Notes: generated from the letters alone by a model not told the origin. A stretch of 64,000 bases of DNA from Owenia fusiformis (GCA_903813345.2 CAIIXF020000011.1:36304166-36368165); one strand, 5' to 3'; counted from the stretch's first letter, positions 1 through 11,499 are shown. Translations and numbers: made by a program.

Positions 1-308
1 GATTGATGATGAACAAATTCGAAACCAGAAATCTTGTGTAAAATTCGTACACCATTCAAATAATTTCTGATCGCTTGAGTTGTCTTAAAAGATCTGGCAA
101 GAAATTGAATATTATCTGAGAGTATTCTCTAATGACAAAGGCATACTCTCTATTTCTAAATAAGTACAAAACAAAAAGTAAAGATTCTATTGGACCTTCA
201 AATCCTCCCTCGTACCTTTTGCAAAGCCAGCTCTTTGAGTGTCCCTGATCTCTTTGTCAAGTCTTTTAATTTCAGACACTGCAATATAAATTAAATGAAT
301 AATTTACC
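1..308 (-). pseudogene. DIRS-type tyrosine recombinase fragment (N-terminal part)
   Basis: Minus-strand translation near 1-125 gives a readable stretch containing ARSFKTTQAIRNYLNGVRIL, which resembles the N-terminal (core-binding) part of the tyrosine recombinases of DIRS-like retrotransposons. The preceding part (130-310) has LDKEIRDTQRAGFAKGTRED in another frame, so the piece is frameshifted. It lies downstream, on the same strand, of RNase H and gag fragments, which is the DIRS gene order. The window edge cuts the catalytic half off. Family assignment rests on motif recognition only. Confidence 0.6.
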
Positions 309-311
309 AAT

Positions 312-744
312 AACCCAGATGCGAGTAGAAATAATCTTGATTTAGGTCATTAAAAATTCAAAATTCAGTCAAAGTAATATCATATTTGAAATCTACATGT
401 AAAATTACATCTAGAAATGTGGTTTTAAAAAGTGTTTATCAACTTTGAAAAATTACTTTTCTTTGAAAATGGGACTTCTGGCTCGGGGAGATTCCCCATA
501 GACCCCATGCTATAAAATCACAAAAAATGAAATATCTTTTCTTTTAGTGGACAGATAATATTTTGCTTTACTGGACATATTTTCATTAGTATAAGTATTA
601 GACACATAAGGGTTATATGGAAATTGAGCCACTTAAATTGATAATATTCAAGTTTAAGGGAACTTTCTTATATACCTGCCATGTTAATTGACCCGAATCA
701 GCCACCTGGTGGTGAAACTGGTAACTACCTACTCGCATTTGGGT
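312..744 (+). mobile_element. MITE family A, copy 1 (433 bp)
   Basis: The terminal inverted repeats are AACCCAGATGCGAGTAG at the left and the complement of ACCCAAATGCGAGTAG at the right, flanked by AAT on both sides (309-311 and 745-747). Three more copies lie at 9814-10887 (inverted, interrupted), 41714-42152 and 54596-55036. All are about 433-441 bp without insertions and contain no coding capacity. This copy sits between the RNase H and recombinase pieces of the DIRS relic. A 3-bp AAT duplication does not by itself name a superfamily. Confidence 0.8.
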
Positions 745-752
745 AATTGTGT

Positions 753-1260
753 AAAAATTCAAATAAATATTTTGAACAATACCTTTCTTTAACCGAAGAC
801 CCTTTAACAGAGTCAAAAAACTTTTCTGAATTCTTTCTATCCCATCTGGATAGCAAATCAGGCAATCTGTTGTCGATTCCAGCAATGTGCACAGCTTTAA
901 TCTTAAATTTATGATGAGCTTGTACAAATAAAGCTTCTCTTAAACATTTTTGCATCATTTCAGATTTCGCTCTACCTGAGTTCAGAGCTAGAACTGACGT
1001 ATTATCGTCGCAATTCATTAACACTCTTTTACCTCTTAGGTTTTGGGCCCATAATTTCATGGCTACAATAATGGTCAAAAGTTCCAGTTCATTGATGTTC
1101 AAATTCTGTTCTGAAATGAAACTTGGAAATTCAGTGTGAAAAAATTCACAAAACGCGTATCCGCCGCATGCAGTCAAAGTAGCATCTGTAGCTATTATGA
1201 CGTCGGGTTCAGACCACGGTTCAACCGGAATGCAAGAAATTCCGTTATATTCATCTAAAA
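753..1260 (-). pseudogene. DIRS-type retrotransposon RNase H domain
   Basis: The minus frame from 1177 reads TACGGYAFCEFFHTEFPSF, then NINELELLTIIVAMKLWA, MNCDDNTSVLALNSGRAKSE and IAGIDNRLPDLLSRW. This is the RNase H-like domain that follows the reverse transcriptase in DIRS/Ngaro elements, with the N-E-L-E motif and the DNxxxV motif. The upstream part (1180-1260) continues in frame as WSEPDVIIATDAT. The linker toward the recombinase follows LLSRW and is then cut by MITE copy 1. One part of a multiply interrupted relic. Confidence 0.75.
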
Positions 1261-1560
1261 AGATTTCCTACCACCTGAGATCCTTTGATATTTCTTCAGG
1301 GATAATTTTGTTCGGGTGTTACTTTCAACGTCATGTTTTCTATGTTAACCAAAATTCCGAGAAATGGCATGGTGGACATTCTTTTGATGTTGACATTTGA
1401 ATATTGAGATTGTCTAGAATCTGTTTTAGGCTTGTTAAACTTGACGCGATATTTTCGCGCGTATCTACACCTGCTAAATCGTCCAATGCTTTGAAAGCCT
1501 TGTTGGTGATGTATGTGAGTAATTGCCGTAGTGGTTTTTTGACACACGAGAGCGCCTTTG
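1261..1560 (-). pseudogene. DIRS-type reverse transcriptase fragment (palm/thumb end)
   Basis: Minus-strand frames contain CQKTTTAITHIHHQQGFQSI, then in a shifted frame LDDLAGVDTRE, where the YxDD-type catalytic motif of the RT would be, and then MPFLGILVNIENMTLKVTPE before the RNase H domain. At least two frameshifts separate these pieces and the first residue of the YLDD-like motif is altered, so it cannot encode an active enzyme. The fingers and N-terminal palm are not recognisable upstream (1560-2620). Confidence 0.65.
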
Positions 1561-2629
1561 CCTTTGGCTGATGACCATTGTGAATTGTTGTGTTTTATGG
1601 ATTATGATGACAGCTTTGCGAACGGATGTTGACCCTTTGAATTGCCTATGGACTTTGAGACTGGATTTTATCTATCCCACATCATTTGAGACTGAATACT
1701 CTATCTTTTATGAGTATTAGTATCTACAACTATTTTTGATGTTATGAGTATTGGCTACCAATTTTTTCATTTTTTCTTCAACATGTATTGTAAATTGTAT
1801 TGACTTCAGTATGAATGAAATGTCCCTTGGTGTTCTGGTCCTGGATTGTGATATTGGTTCTCGATTGGAGGGGGAGGGGGATGTTAAACATTGTTTCTTT
1901 TCACGTTAGATCATGGTTTTGGGATATATAGGGTCTACTTTTCTTATGACAGATTTACACTTACAGTTTTCTTTTCTTGTTGTGTTTCTTTAAAGTTTTT
2001 AGTCACCCTCTCCTTTGGCATTTGTGCTTATATATTTATGATTGACTTCCTGTAGGGAATTGTTTATTAGTTGATCTTTATCATGATAGTCTTCAAGCAT
2101 TGATTCAAGTTTATCGGTATTGATTTTGGTATTGACTGGTATTTTACAACCATCAGCATTAGCAACACGTGAATTGACTATTTCATTGTGATCCTGAATG
2201 ATTTTTTTGAAGCAATGCTTGCTATCAGACAGTAGTGAATGTTCAAGTATATCAGAACAATGTTATCACTACACTCTTCTTGGTATTGTGAGATATCTGA
2301 AACAATTTCTCCTGTAACACTACCACAATCAGTTTCAATACCACTGTCAGGATTTAACGATAAGACTGAAGTGTGAATCTAATAAATCCCACTCCCCATA
2401 GTAACTACTGTCTAGTCATGCCGTCTTACTAGTGTGTAGAGGGCAATTATTGTCATTTTCTGGATGTGCCCACTCTTTTTTATCAGTAAGCCAGCATTTA
2501 CCACAAATATGTTTGACAGACACAGTCTTTATTGTTTACCTTACTTGAGTGTGTTTTCTCGCTAGACTTGCATTCACCACGATTAAAAAACCTACAGAAA
2601 AACACTGATTCTGAATTATTTGATGGATA
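1561..2629. other. no recognisable gene; gap inside the DIRS relic
   Basis: This stretch lies between the RT fragment and the gag-like frame, where the N-terminal RT would be expected. It has no long open frame and I recognise no motif in it. It may be decayed retrotransposon sequence or a foreign insert. Confidence 0.4.
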
Positions 2630-3746
2630 TTAAGTTAAGGTACTGGCCATTGGGTGTGATTGTGTTGTGTAACTTAAATTATCTTTCCTCAAGGCTAGTA
2701 TCTGTACTTCATCACCCCATTCTAAATCACCCCTTTCAATAGAGTGCAATACATCCGCGTGGAAATCTCTGATTTTTGACCATTTATATCTTTGATTATA
2801 GGCATATGCTACCGTATTTAACAAATTGACTCTACCTTCTCTTTCTGCTTTGGAAATCTTTTCAGAGTTAATTATCGAAGTTTCCCCGGCCACAAACAAT
2901 GGAAAGTCCAAATCAGATGTTGTTTTGTATTTTCTGGCGAATTTTATTTTTAAACCACTGTGAGGCCAGATGAGTTGTTTTTTCACCTTATCCGTTGATT
3001 TCTTTGTAGACCCAGATTTTAAATGTTTCTTACCTCGAGTTTTATTCTTCTTGGAAGAATGTTTATTATGGTGATCAGAGTCAGAGTCTGACTGGTCTGA
3101 AGATTTCTCTGGTTCAGTTGAAGTTGTGCTGGATTCCGATTCACTGCTATATTCAAATACCGTGGGTACTTTGGATTTGACGACCTTTTTTAAGCTGCAT
3201 TTCTTCAAATCACTGGCATTTAAATTGTCAATGTGCGAAGTTTTGGGATTTTTTGAAATGGCTCCCCTTGCTTTGTCCGTGATGTTGTTCGAGGGAAGAA
3301 AACATACTGCATTTCTTTTCCTTTGTCTTTATATTATCGCCCGATTGTCTCTGGTCATCTATGCATGTAGACTTGGAAGATTTTCCAGGGATTGAATGGC
3401 GAGGTTGTCCATTGCGTCGCCAATTATTCTTTTGATTAATGGATTCAGTCTCTGTTTCAAGATTTTCGATTGAATTTCTGATATCGGATATTTCTCGCCT
3501 AATCGCTTTAATCTTGTTTCTTTTGCATTTTTTCTCCAGTTTGCGCAATTTGATCAGTTCTAATTCGATTGCTTTATCGTCATCTCAAGAATCAACTGAT
3601 GACGTAATATTGAGGTCACTGTCAATGTTTGGTTTAGAAATTCGTTGAGCTGGTCAGAATTTGGTGATTGTTCAATACTACATGTACCTTCTGGGACTTC
3701 TGTTTTAAGTTTTGGAGGTACCTGCCCAGTCAAATGGAGTTGTTAT
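2630..3746 (-). pseudogene. DIRS-type gag-like ORF1, main part
   Basis: The minus frames 3548-3228 and 3208-2630 form one gag-like protein broken by frameshifts. It starts with a basic, coiled region (MRKLEKKCKRNKIKAIRR), followed by an acidic serine-rich and lysine-rich linker, then a globular C-terminal part with PLFVAGETSIIN, SKAEREGRVNLLNTVAYAYN and FHADVLHSIERGDLEWGDE. That last part resembles the conserved end of ORF1 in DIRS-like elements of marine invertebrates. Its start lies beyond the repeat inserted at 3747-5205. Confidence 0.6.
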
Positions 3747-5205
3747 CCCATCGAACGAAGTTCGGAGGGATATAGGGAACGCCTCCGTCCGTCCGTCCGT
3801 ATGTCCGTACGTCCGTCCGTCCGTACGTCCGTACGTCCGTCCGTCCGGGCAATAACTCAAATACCGTTGGCCCAATTTTGTTCATATTTTGTACACATAT
3901 ACCCTATGGGGGTAGAAGTTCTGCTCGAAAGCCGATTTTCAAAATGGCCGCTCATTTCAAAATGGCGGCCATTTTAGTGCCGATTTTACAGTAATTTAGG
4001 TGTAATATGTAAAACTGTAATAGCAATATGTTTTAAATGTAAAAAAATTATAAAGGACATTAATAATGCTACAAATGTAGATATTAAAGAAGCACATGGC
4101 AGCCATCTTGAAAAATGGCGGCCTTTACTTGCATTTTACGATTTTTGCTATAACTCAAAAAATAGTGGAGCAATTTTGTTCATATTTGGTATGTGAATTC
4201 TATAAGCATTGCACACTCTCTAAAAACACTTTTGGTAGAAGGCGGCCATTTTTCAAAATGGCCGCCATTTTAACGTATTTTACTATAACTCGGAAAGTAG
4301 TGGAGCGATTTTGTTTATATTTGGTATGTGAATACTATAAGCATGGCACACTGTCCTATGACACTTTTGGTAGAAGGCGGCCATTTTGAAAAAAAAAATT
4401 GAAAAATGGCCGTCATTTTAACGTATTTTACTATAACTCGAAAAGTAGTAGGGGCGATTTTGTTCATATTTGGTATGTGAATACTATAAGCATGGCACAC
4501 TGTCATATGACACTTTTGGTAGAAGGCGGCCATTTTGAAAAAAAAATTGAAAACGTATTTTACTATAACTCGAAAAGTAGTGGAGCGATTTTGTTCATAT
4601 TTGGTATGTGAATACTATAAGTATGGCACACTGTCCTATGACACTTTTGGTAGAAGGCGGCCATTTTGAAAAAAATTTTGAAAAATGGCCGCCATTTTAA
4701 CGTATTTTACTATAACTCGAAAAGTAGTGGAGTGATTTTGTTCATATTTGGTATGTGAATACTATAAGCATGGCACACTGTCTATTTCTAATGACACTTT
4801 TGGTAGACGGTGGCCATTTTGAAAAATGGCCGCCATTTTAACATATTTTACTATAACTCGAAAAGTAGTGGAGCGATTTTGTTCATATTTGATATGTGAA
4901 TACTTAAAGCATGGCACATTGTCTAATAAAACTTTGGGGAGTAGTTTGCCATTTTGAAAAATGGCCACCATTTTTATGTGTGTAATTTTACAAGTACGTG
5001 TGAGATTTTTCAAAAATTTTAGAGGTGGCTACTTAAAAGCATATTATTTCTTCTGATGACAACTTGGCTAGTGAGCAACCATTTTGAAAATGGTGGCCTT
5101 TCTGGTGTGTTGTTTTATGATATTTGCTATTCGTTTGTAAAAATGCCAGCCATTTCTGTTCGATGGGATTCGCTACGCTTTGGCGTTGCCGTTGTTCTGG
5201 TTATA
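3747..5205 (+). repeat. palindrome-led CCGT repeat with tandem ~140-bp units
   Basis: The element starts near CGAACGAAGTTCG (3752-3764, a 5-bp palindrome with a 3-nt loop), followed by a CCGT tetranucleotide tract (3784-3847). Six or so diverged tandem units of about 135-150 bp follow (about 4140-5000), each with ACTATAACTCGAAAAGTAG, TATGTGAATACTATAAGCAT and paired AAAATGGCCGCCATTTT. It ends TTGCCGTTGTTCTG. GTTAT occurs at both flanks, a possible 5-bp target duplication. It interrupts the DIRS gag between 5206 and 3746. Open frames inside are repeat artefacts. Confidence 0.65.
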
Positions 5206-5261
5206 ATCGACTCAATCAATGTCCCTCTTTGAAGTTCTGGTGGGACTTTGGAGTCTGCCAT
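5206..5261 (-). pseudogene. N-terminus of DIRS-type gag, cut off by repeat insertion
   Basis: The minus strand has an ATG at 5261 followed by MADSKVPPELQRGTLIESII, after which the CCGT-led repeat interrupts the frame. Sequence on the other side (3746 downward) continues with gag-like proline-rich coding, GQVPPKLKTEVPEG. I infer that this is the first exon-like piece of ORF1 of the same relic. Confidence 0.45.
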
Positions 5262-5598
5262 TGTCACTTGTGGGCTAAATTGTATACCCTTTGCTGATAT
5301 ATTGGACTGTAAACTGATACTGTATGAAGACTTATTTAATTGACCAACTGCTTATACTCAAACTTTGACTCAAAGGAAGAAAATCTGACTTGTTACTTCT
5401 AAATCGGAAGGTACAATGAACACAATCATTTACGCGGCAATTTATTATAGTACATGCTATTTTCTGATACAAAATAAAGTATGAAGGCATGTGTCGATTT
5501 CCTTAATTTTTTTCAGGAAAGTATCATTACATTGTCTTCTTTTACAATATCTGGTAGGAGCTCCAGGAAAAATTCTGATATTTCACACTTTCTTTTTT
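5262..5598. other. no recognisable feature
   Basis: AT-rich sequence upstream of the DIRS gag start. It probably includes the retrotransposon's left end or leader, but I cannot identify terminal repeats. Confidence 0.3.
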
Positions 5599-7340
5599 AG
5601 CTCACATGGTGAGCTTTTGCAATCACTCACTTGTCCGTCTGTCTGTCCGTCCGTCCGTCCGTCTGTCCGTCCGTCAACAATAGTGGCACGTTTTAAAACC
5701 TCTGTCGATAGGATTCCTGTTTTAAGTTATTTCTGTTCAAGATCAATACTGAAAACTCCCCTATGACTCCTGGTTCAAAAGCTCGCCTATTTTCAAAATG
5801 GCCGTCACTTTTGTCTCGCGAAATTCACTTTTGACCCATTTCCTTTAAAACCTCTGTCGAAAGGATTCCTGTTTTAAGTTATTTCTGTTCAAGATCAATA
5901 CAGACAACTCCCCTATCACTCCTGGTTCAAAAGCTCGCCTATTTTCAAAATGGCCGTCACTTTTGTCTCGTGAAATTCACTTTTGACCCATTTCCTAGCT
6001 TTACAAATAATTTCAGGTGTCCTACACTGTAAAAATCCATGTCAATGTAAAGGGTAGATATATGTTATAATATTGTTACAAAAAATCAGCGAAAAATTAT
6101 ATGCATTTTTTTTATTTTCAGCCATTTTAGTTAACATTGATTTGTCTATCTGACTCGCGAAATCCACTTTTCGTCAATAACAGTGGCACGTTTTAAAACC
6201 TCTGTTGATAGGATTCCTGTTTTAAGTTATTTCTGTTCAACATCAATACAGAAAACTCCCCTATGACTCCTGGTTCAAAAGCTCGCCTATTTTCAAAATG
6301 GCCGCCATTTTTGTCTCGCGAAATTCACTTTTGACCCATTTCCTAGCTTTACAAATAATTTCAAGTGTCCTACATTGTAAAAATCCATGTCAATATAAAG
6401 AGAAGATGTATGAAATAATTTTGTTACGAGAAATCAGCGAAAAATTATATCCATTTTTTTATTTTCAGCCATTTTAGTTAACATTGATTTGTCCATCTGT
6501 CTCGCAAAATCCACTTTTGGACCATTTACCTTAAACCCTCTGTCGATAGGATTCTCGTTTTAAGTTAATTTTGTTCAACATCAATACAAAATACTCTCCT
6601 ATGACTCTTGGTTCAAAAGCTCGCCTATTTTCAAAATGGTCGCCATTCTTGTTTCGCGAAATTCACTTTTTGCCCATTTCCTAGCTTTACAAATAATTTC
6701 AGCTGTCCTGCATTGTAAAAAGCCATGTCACTGTAAAGAGTAGTTGTATGAAATAATTTTGTTACAAAAAATCGGCAAAATATTATATCTGTTTTTTTAT
6801 TTTCAGCCATTTTAGTTAACATTGATTTGTCCATCTGTCTCACGAAATCCTCTTTTGGACCATTTACTTAAAACCTCTGTCGATAGGATTCCAGTTTCAC
6901 GTTATTTTTGTTCAACATCAATACAAAAAAACTCCCCTTTGACTCCTGGTTCAAAAGCTTGCCTGATTTCAAAATGGTCGTCATTTTTGTCTCGCGAAAT
7001 TCAATTTTGGCCCATTTCCTAGCTTTACAAATAATTTCAGGTGTCTTGCATTGCAAAAAGCCATGTCACTGTAAAGAGTAGTTGTATGAAATAATTTTGT
7101 TCCAAATAATTGAAAAAAAATTATATCTGTTTTATTTTTCAGCAATTTTACTTAACATCGATTTGTCCATCTGTCTCTCCGTCAGTCCAAAATAGTGGCA
7201 AGTGGCTTGAAATAATTTTGTTACAAAAAATCAGCAAAAAATTATATCCGTTTTTTCTGTCACCATGTGAGCCCAGTACCCACGGTACTAATTTTTTCCA
7301 AATTTTTCTTTCAAAGTTTCCAGACAGCACAGGAGCTACC
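5599..7340 (+). repeat. palindrome-led CCGT repeat with tandem ~330-bp units
   Basis: A perfect palindrome AGCTCACATGGTGAGCT (5599-5615) precedes a CCGT/CTGT tract (5631-5675). Four or five tandem units follow, each containing CCTCTGTCGATAGGATTCC, ACTCCCCTATGACTCCTGG, TTTTCAAAATGGCCGCC, GTCTCGCGAAATTCACTTTT and TCCTAGCTTTACAAATAATT. The first two units are short and later ones are about 330 bp. No coding region is supported. Confidence 0.65.
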
Positions 7341-7400
7341 TTACTATATTTGCACATAGCCATCTTTAGATTGATGGCTATGTGCAAATATAGTAAGGTA
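7337..7400. repeat. perfect 28-bp hairpin with 8-nt loop
   Basis: Arm 7337-7364 (begins TACCTTACTATATTTGCAC, ends CATAGCCATC) is an exact reverse complement of 7373-7400; the loop is TTTAGATT. A diverged relative with the same core (ATTTGCACATAGC) lies at 42851-42920. It could be a miniature fold-back transposon or an inverted duplication; a precursor RNA hairpin is possible but unsupported. Confidence 0.8.
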
Positions 7401-7587
7401 AAACTTGATATTCCCAGTCTATTTTAAAGGACTCTTTTGTAAAAATGTAAGAAATCTTGGAAACACTCTACTTCAATCGATGCATACCATTCTAAAGTAT
7501 TGTTTTTCTAACCATATCAGGCTATCCGGAGTTGAAGAGCAAATATATCGACGAAAATCTGATCGGAGTTGATCATTTCAATATGGC

Positions 7588-7945
7588 TTTTCAGGAAGTT
7601 GAGTAATGCGCATACGCCTCCCATGAGACTCTTGGTAGAAGGTGGCCATTTTTCAATATGGCCACCATTTTATCCAATTTTACTTTAACGTACTATAAAG
7701 TAGTGGAGTGATTTCGTTCATATTTTGTATGTGAATACTATAAGCATGGCACACTGTCGAATGACACTTTTGATCGAAGGTGGCCATTTATCTATATTTT
7801 ACTATAACTCTAAATGTAGCAGAGCGATTCTGTTCATATTTTGTATGTGAATACTATAAGCATGGCACACTGTCTTATGACACTTTTGGTAGAAGGTGGT
7901 CATTTTGAAAAATGGGCACCATTTTTGCAGGTTTCCATTTTTGGC
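7588..7945 (+). repeat. further copies of the ~140-bp AAAATGGC unit
   Basis: Two to three diverged units of the family found at 4140-5000 occur here: GTGAATACTATAAGCATGGC appears twice and the block ends TTGGCGTTGCTGTTGTCTAG, like the end of the element at 5205. This is a truncated copy of the same repeat lacking the palindrome and CCGT tract. Confidence 0.6.
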
Positions 7946-8085
7946 GTTGCTGTTGTCTAGTTTCAGCCCCATTTAAATTATAAAATGATTGTTGCTTCTG
8001 CACCAAACTCTCATTTCTGTTGCACCAAATATTTCCCTGAGGCTCCGTCTGCATATGGTAAATCAAGGTATAAATGTTTCCATTA

Positions 8086-8147
8086 AACACAAATAGAAGA
8101 TCCTGAAACTTCACCAATAAAAGGTGAAATTGGTTCATTAAAATAAA
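8086..8147 (+). repeat. dispersed repeat shared with the window end
   Basis: The core ACAAATAGAAGATCCTGAAA followed by CTTCACC recurs at 63945-64000 with high similarity; the window ends inside that second copy. Full extent unknown. Confidence 0.5.
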
Positions 8148-8929
8148 GATTTCCTTTTTACAAATTTGTAGTGATTTATACTTCACTATTACAAACAGGT
8201 AGAGGTATTTACACATTGACCTAAACCTGCACACCCTTGAGTATTATTCCAGGATCATGCCTTTTATATTAAATGGTGAGCAACGCCAGAAGGGAGTGTT
8301 TGATTTGTTAAACGATATGCGTCACCCTTTAAGAAAAAAAATTGATTTAGACTTGCAACTGCAGTCCCAAGTTATTTTCAGGATCATCATCATTCCATAT
8401 ACTCTAAGAGCGAGGAGGAAAATTCTTAATAAATGGAGTATAGTTGGTTTGGCAGCATTTTCAGTTAGAGCGAAGTCTTGGATGAAAATTCTACCTAGGT
8501 GATAGCTTCACAGAGTGGTACATAATTCTTTTTTTTCAGGGGTTAGCCCCCCACCCCCCAAAAACACCCCACCCCCGGAAAATAATTTTTTCATTCTCAA
8601 TAATTTTAGATATCTTGATGTTTGTAAGTTACATACATAGACATTATATATGTGAATCATTTGCAAAATAAATAATGCCAATCACTCCTACAGAATTTGG
8701 AAAATACTACAAAGTATGTACCCCAGGGGGCAAATTCGTGACCCATTTTCTTACTATTTAGAGCCTCACTTTTCAATCAGACACTGGAAGACATTGAAAA
8801 ATTTCATGTGAAGTGCTCAGGAGCAGGGCTATAAGCCCTGAAAGGTTCAAACTAATTGAATCAGTAGGAGCCGAGAAAAAAATTGTTGATTTTTTGAAAA
8901 ATTTGACATTTTTGAGAGGGGTGATTTTG

Positions 8930-9813
8930 TGTATGACTATAGCTGATGCCTATGGTTTCCAGATCTATCCCTCTTTGATGATAAATATGGTTTCGAAGTA
9001 TGGAACTAAGATGTAAAAAATAATTAAAATGGGTTTTAAGGAAGTTCCATGTTTTAAACAAGTTCAAAATTCCAAGAATTGTACAATATCAGGTCTGAAT
9101 TTACAAATTTTAGGTAAGACCTTGGATGAGCCTTAGATTTTTTACATCTGTCCCCCTTTGATGATATTTATGGTTTTGTAGTAAGGAACTAAGATGTACA
9201 AAATAATTTAGATGGGTTTTAAGAAGGTTTAAGAATTTTAGCAAGTTCAAAATTTGAAGAATTGTATAATATCAGGTCTGAATTTACGAATTTCAGGTAA
9301 GACCTTGGATGAGCCTTATATTTTTTACATTTGTCCCTCTTTGATGATATGTATGGTTTTGTGGTGTGAAACTAATTAGTAAAAGATAATTAAGATGGAT
9401 TTGAAGAAAGTTTAAGGATTTTAAATGAGTCCAAAATTTGAAGAATTGTACAATATCAGGTCTGAATTTATGAATTTCAGGTATGACCTTGGATGACCCT
9501 TATGTCTTTTAAATCCTTCCCTCTTTGATGGTATTTATGGCTTTATAGTGTGGAACTAAGATGTAAAATATAATTTAGATGAATTCTAAGAAGGTTTAAG
9601 GATTTTTAACAAGTTCAAAATTTGAAGAATTGTACAATATCAGGTCTGAATTTACGAATTTCGGGTAAGACCTTGGATGGCTCTTATGTTTTTACATCTG
9701 TGACTCTTTGATGATATGTATTGTTTTGTAGTGTGGAACTAAGATGTAAAAAATGGTTTAGATGGTTTTGAAGAGTGTTTAGGGATTTCTATGAGTCCAA
9801 AATTTGAAGAATT
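8930..9813. repeat. tandem array of ~182-186-bp units
   Basis: About five units carry GAAGAATTGTACAATATCAG, TCTGAATTTACGAATTTCAG, GACCTTGGATGAGCC and TGTGGAACTAAGATGTA. The array sits in the loop of the 8400-11499 inverted repeat; its last unit is interrupted by MITE copy 2 at 9814 and resumes at 10888. Confidence 0.75.
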
Positions 9814-10887
9814 ACCCAAATGCGAGTAGGTAGTTACCAGTTTCACCACCAGGTGGCTGATTCGGGTCAATTAACATGGCAGGTACATAAGAAAGTTCCC
9901 TTAAACTTGAATATTATCAATCTAAGTGGCTCAATTTTCATATAACCCTTACGTGTCTAATACTTATACTAATGAAAATATGTCCAGTAAAGCAAAATAT
10001 TATCTGTTCACTAAAAGAAAAGATATTTCATTTTTTGTGATTTTATAGCATGAGGTCTATGGGGAATCTCCCCGAGCTAGAAGTCACATTTTCAAAGGAA
10101 AGTAATTTTTTCAAAGTTGATAAACACTTTTTAAAACCACATTTCTAGATGTAATTTTACATGTAGATTTCAAAGGTAACTGGTCAACTCGTACCCAAGA
10201 CAAGTCGTACCCAAGACAATTCGTACCCAAGACAACTCGTACCCAAGTATATATTTTGTTTTGAATCAAGCATTGGACTTGGAATGTGAATAGATATACA
10301 TATTATAATTGTAACATACTGTTAAGAATAGTTTAAAGTTTGAAGAAGAATTTTCGGAAGAAATTGATTCAATTTTGTGACATTTTGAGCTGAGTGTCAA
10401 TTTATATTGACTTATATTTTTTTATATTGGTCACAGATTCAGGATGTTCGAGTGAAGAGACATATGTTTATTCCACATTTTCATAATCATTTTTCAAAAT
10501 ATTGTATGTTCATGAATGTTTGGGACAAGTGTCATTTCTAATGTTGTAATTATATTTATTTATATATATGTGTGACAAAAAAATGTTGAGAACAAGCGCT
10601 TCAAGCACTTCTTTTATTTAATAAAAAATGCTTTACTGATCCATTGAGAAAAAATGTCATCTAAATTCAAAAAAATATTGAGGCTTATTTGATTCACATT
10701 ATAACATGAAATTTTTTCCCTAATATGCACCCATAATACTGAAAATAATCTTGGGTACGAGTTGTCTTGGGTACGAGTTGTCTTGGGTACGAGTTGACTA
10801 GGAAGCATTTCAAATATGATATTACTTTGACTGAATTTTGAATTTTTAATGACGTAAATCAAGATTATTTCTACTCGCATCTGGGTT
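9814..10887 (-). mobile_element. MITE family A, copy 2, with nested insertion
   Basis: This is the reverse complement of copy 1. The host unit reads GAAGAATTGTACAATATC when uninterrupted; here ATT is present on both sides (9811-9813 and 10888-10890), so a 3-bp duplication is seen directly against an empty site. Removing the nested element 10175-10806 and one 8-bp repeat leaves about 434 bp. Confidence 0.85.
10175..10806. mobile_element. hAT-like non-autonomous element (632 bp) nested in MITE A
   Basis: The flanking 8-bp direct repeats ATTTCAAA lie at 10167-10174 and 10807-10814, while MITE copy 1 has a single ATTTCAAA at the corresponding place (in complement), proving the insertion. The inverted ends share GTCAACTCGTACCCAAGAC, and subterminal tandem copies of CTCGTACCCAAGACAA occur at both ends (10183-10245 and 10750-10795). 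An 8-bp duplication fits the hAT superfamily; no transposase is encoded. Confidence 0.8.
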
Positions 10888-11499
10888 ATTGTACAATATC
10901 AGGTCTGAATTCTCGAATTTCAGGTATGACCTTGGACGACCCTTTTGTTTTTTTAAATTCTATATATAATTTTATAAATTCAGACCTGATATTGTACAAT
11001 TCTTCGAATTTTGAACTTGTTTATACATTCAACTTCCTTAAAACCCATTTTAATTATTTTTTACATCTTAGTTCCATACTTCGAAACCATATTTATCATC
11101 AAAGAGGGATAGATCTGGAAACCATAGGCATCAGCTATAGTCATACACAAAATCACCCCTCTCAAAAATGTCAAATTTTTCAAAAAATCAACACTTTTTT
11201 TCTCGGCTCCTACTGATTCAATTAGTTTGAACCTTTCAGGGCTTATAGCCCTGCTACTGGGCACTTCACATGAAATTTTTTAATGTCTTCCAGTGTCTGA
11301 TTGAAAAGTGAGGCTCTAAATAGTAAGAAAATGGGTCACTAATTTGCCCCCTGGGGTACATACTTTGTACTATTTTTCAAATTCTGTAGGAGTGATTGGC
11401 ATTATTTATTTTGCAAAGGAAGACTTCCCTCTAACTGAAAATGCTGCCAAACCAACTATACTCCATTTATTAAGAATTTTCCTCCTCGCTCTTAGAGTA

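Larger units (their letters stand above)
8400..11499. mobile_element. large inverted-repeat element (~3.1 kb) with internal tandem units
   Basis: The outer ends match in inverted orientation: TACTCTAAGAGCGAGGAGGA at 8400 and its complement ending at 11499. The left arm (8400 to about 9110) pairs with the right arm (about 10978-11499), which lacks part of the left arm. The same 67-codon frame appears on both arms (8813-9016 plus; 11061-11264 minus), a consequence of the inversion rather than a gene. The interior has tandem ~185-bp units and a nested MITE. Confidence 0.65.

Noticed and set aside
8813-11264. Two similar 67-codon frames as a gene pair
   Set aside because: They lie on the two arms of one inverted repeat.
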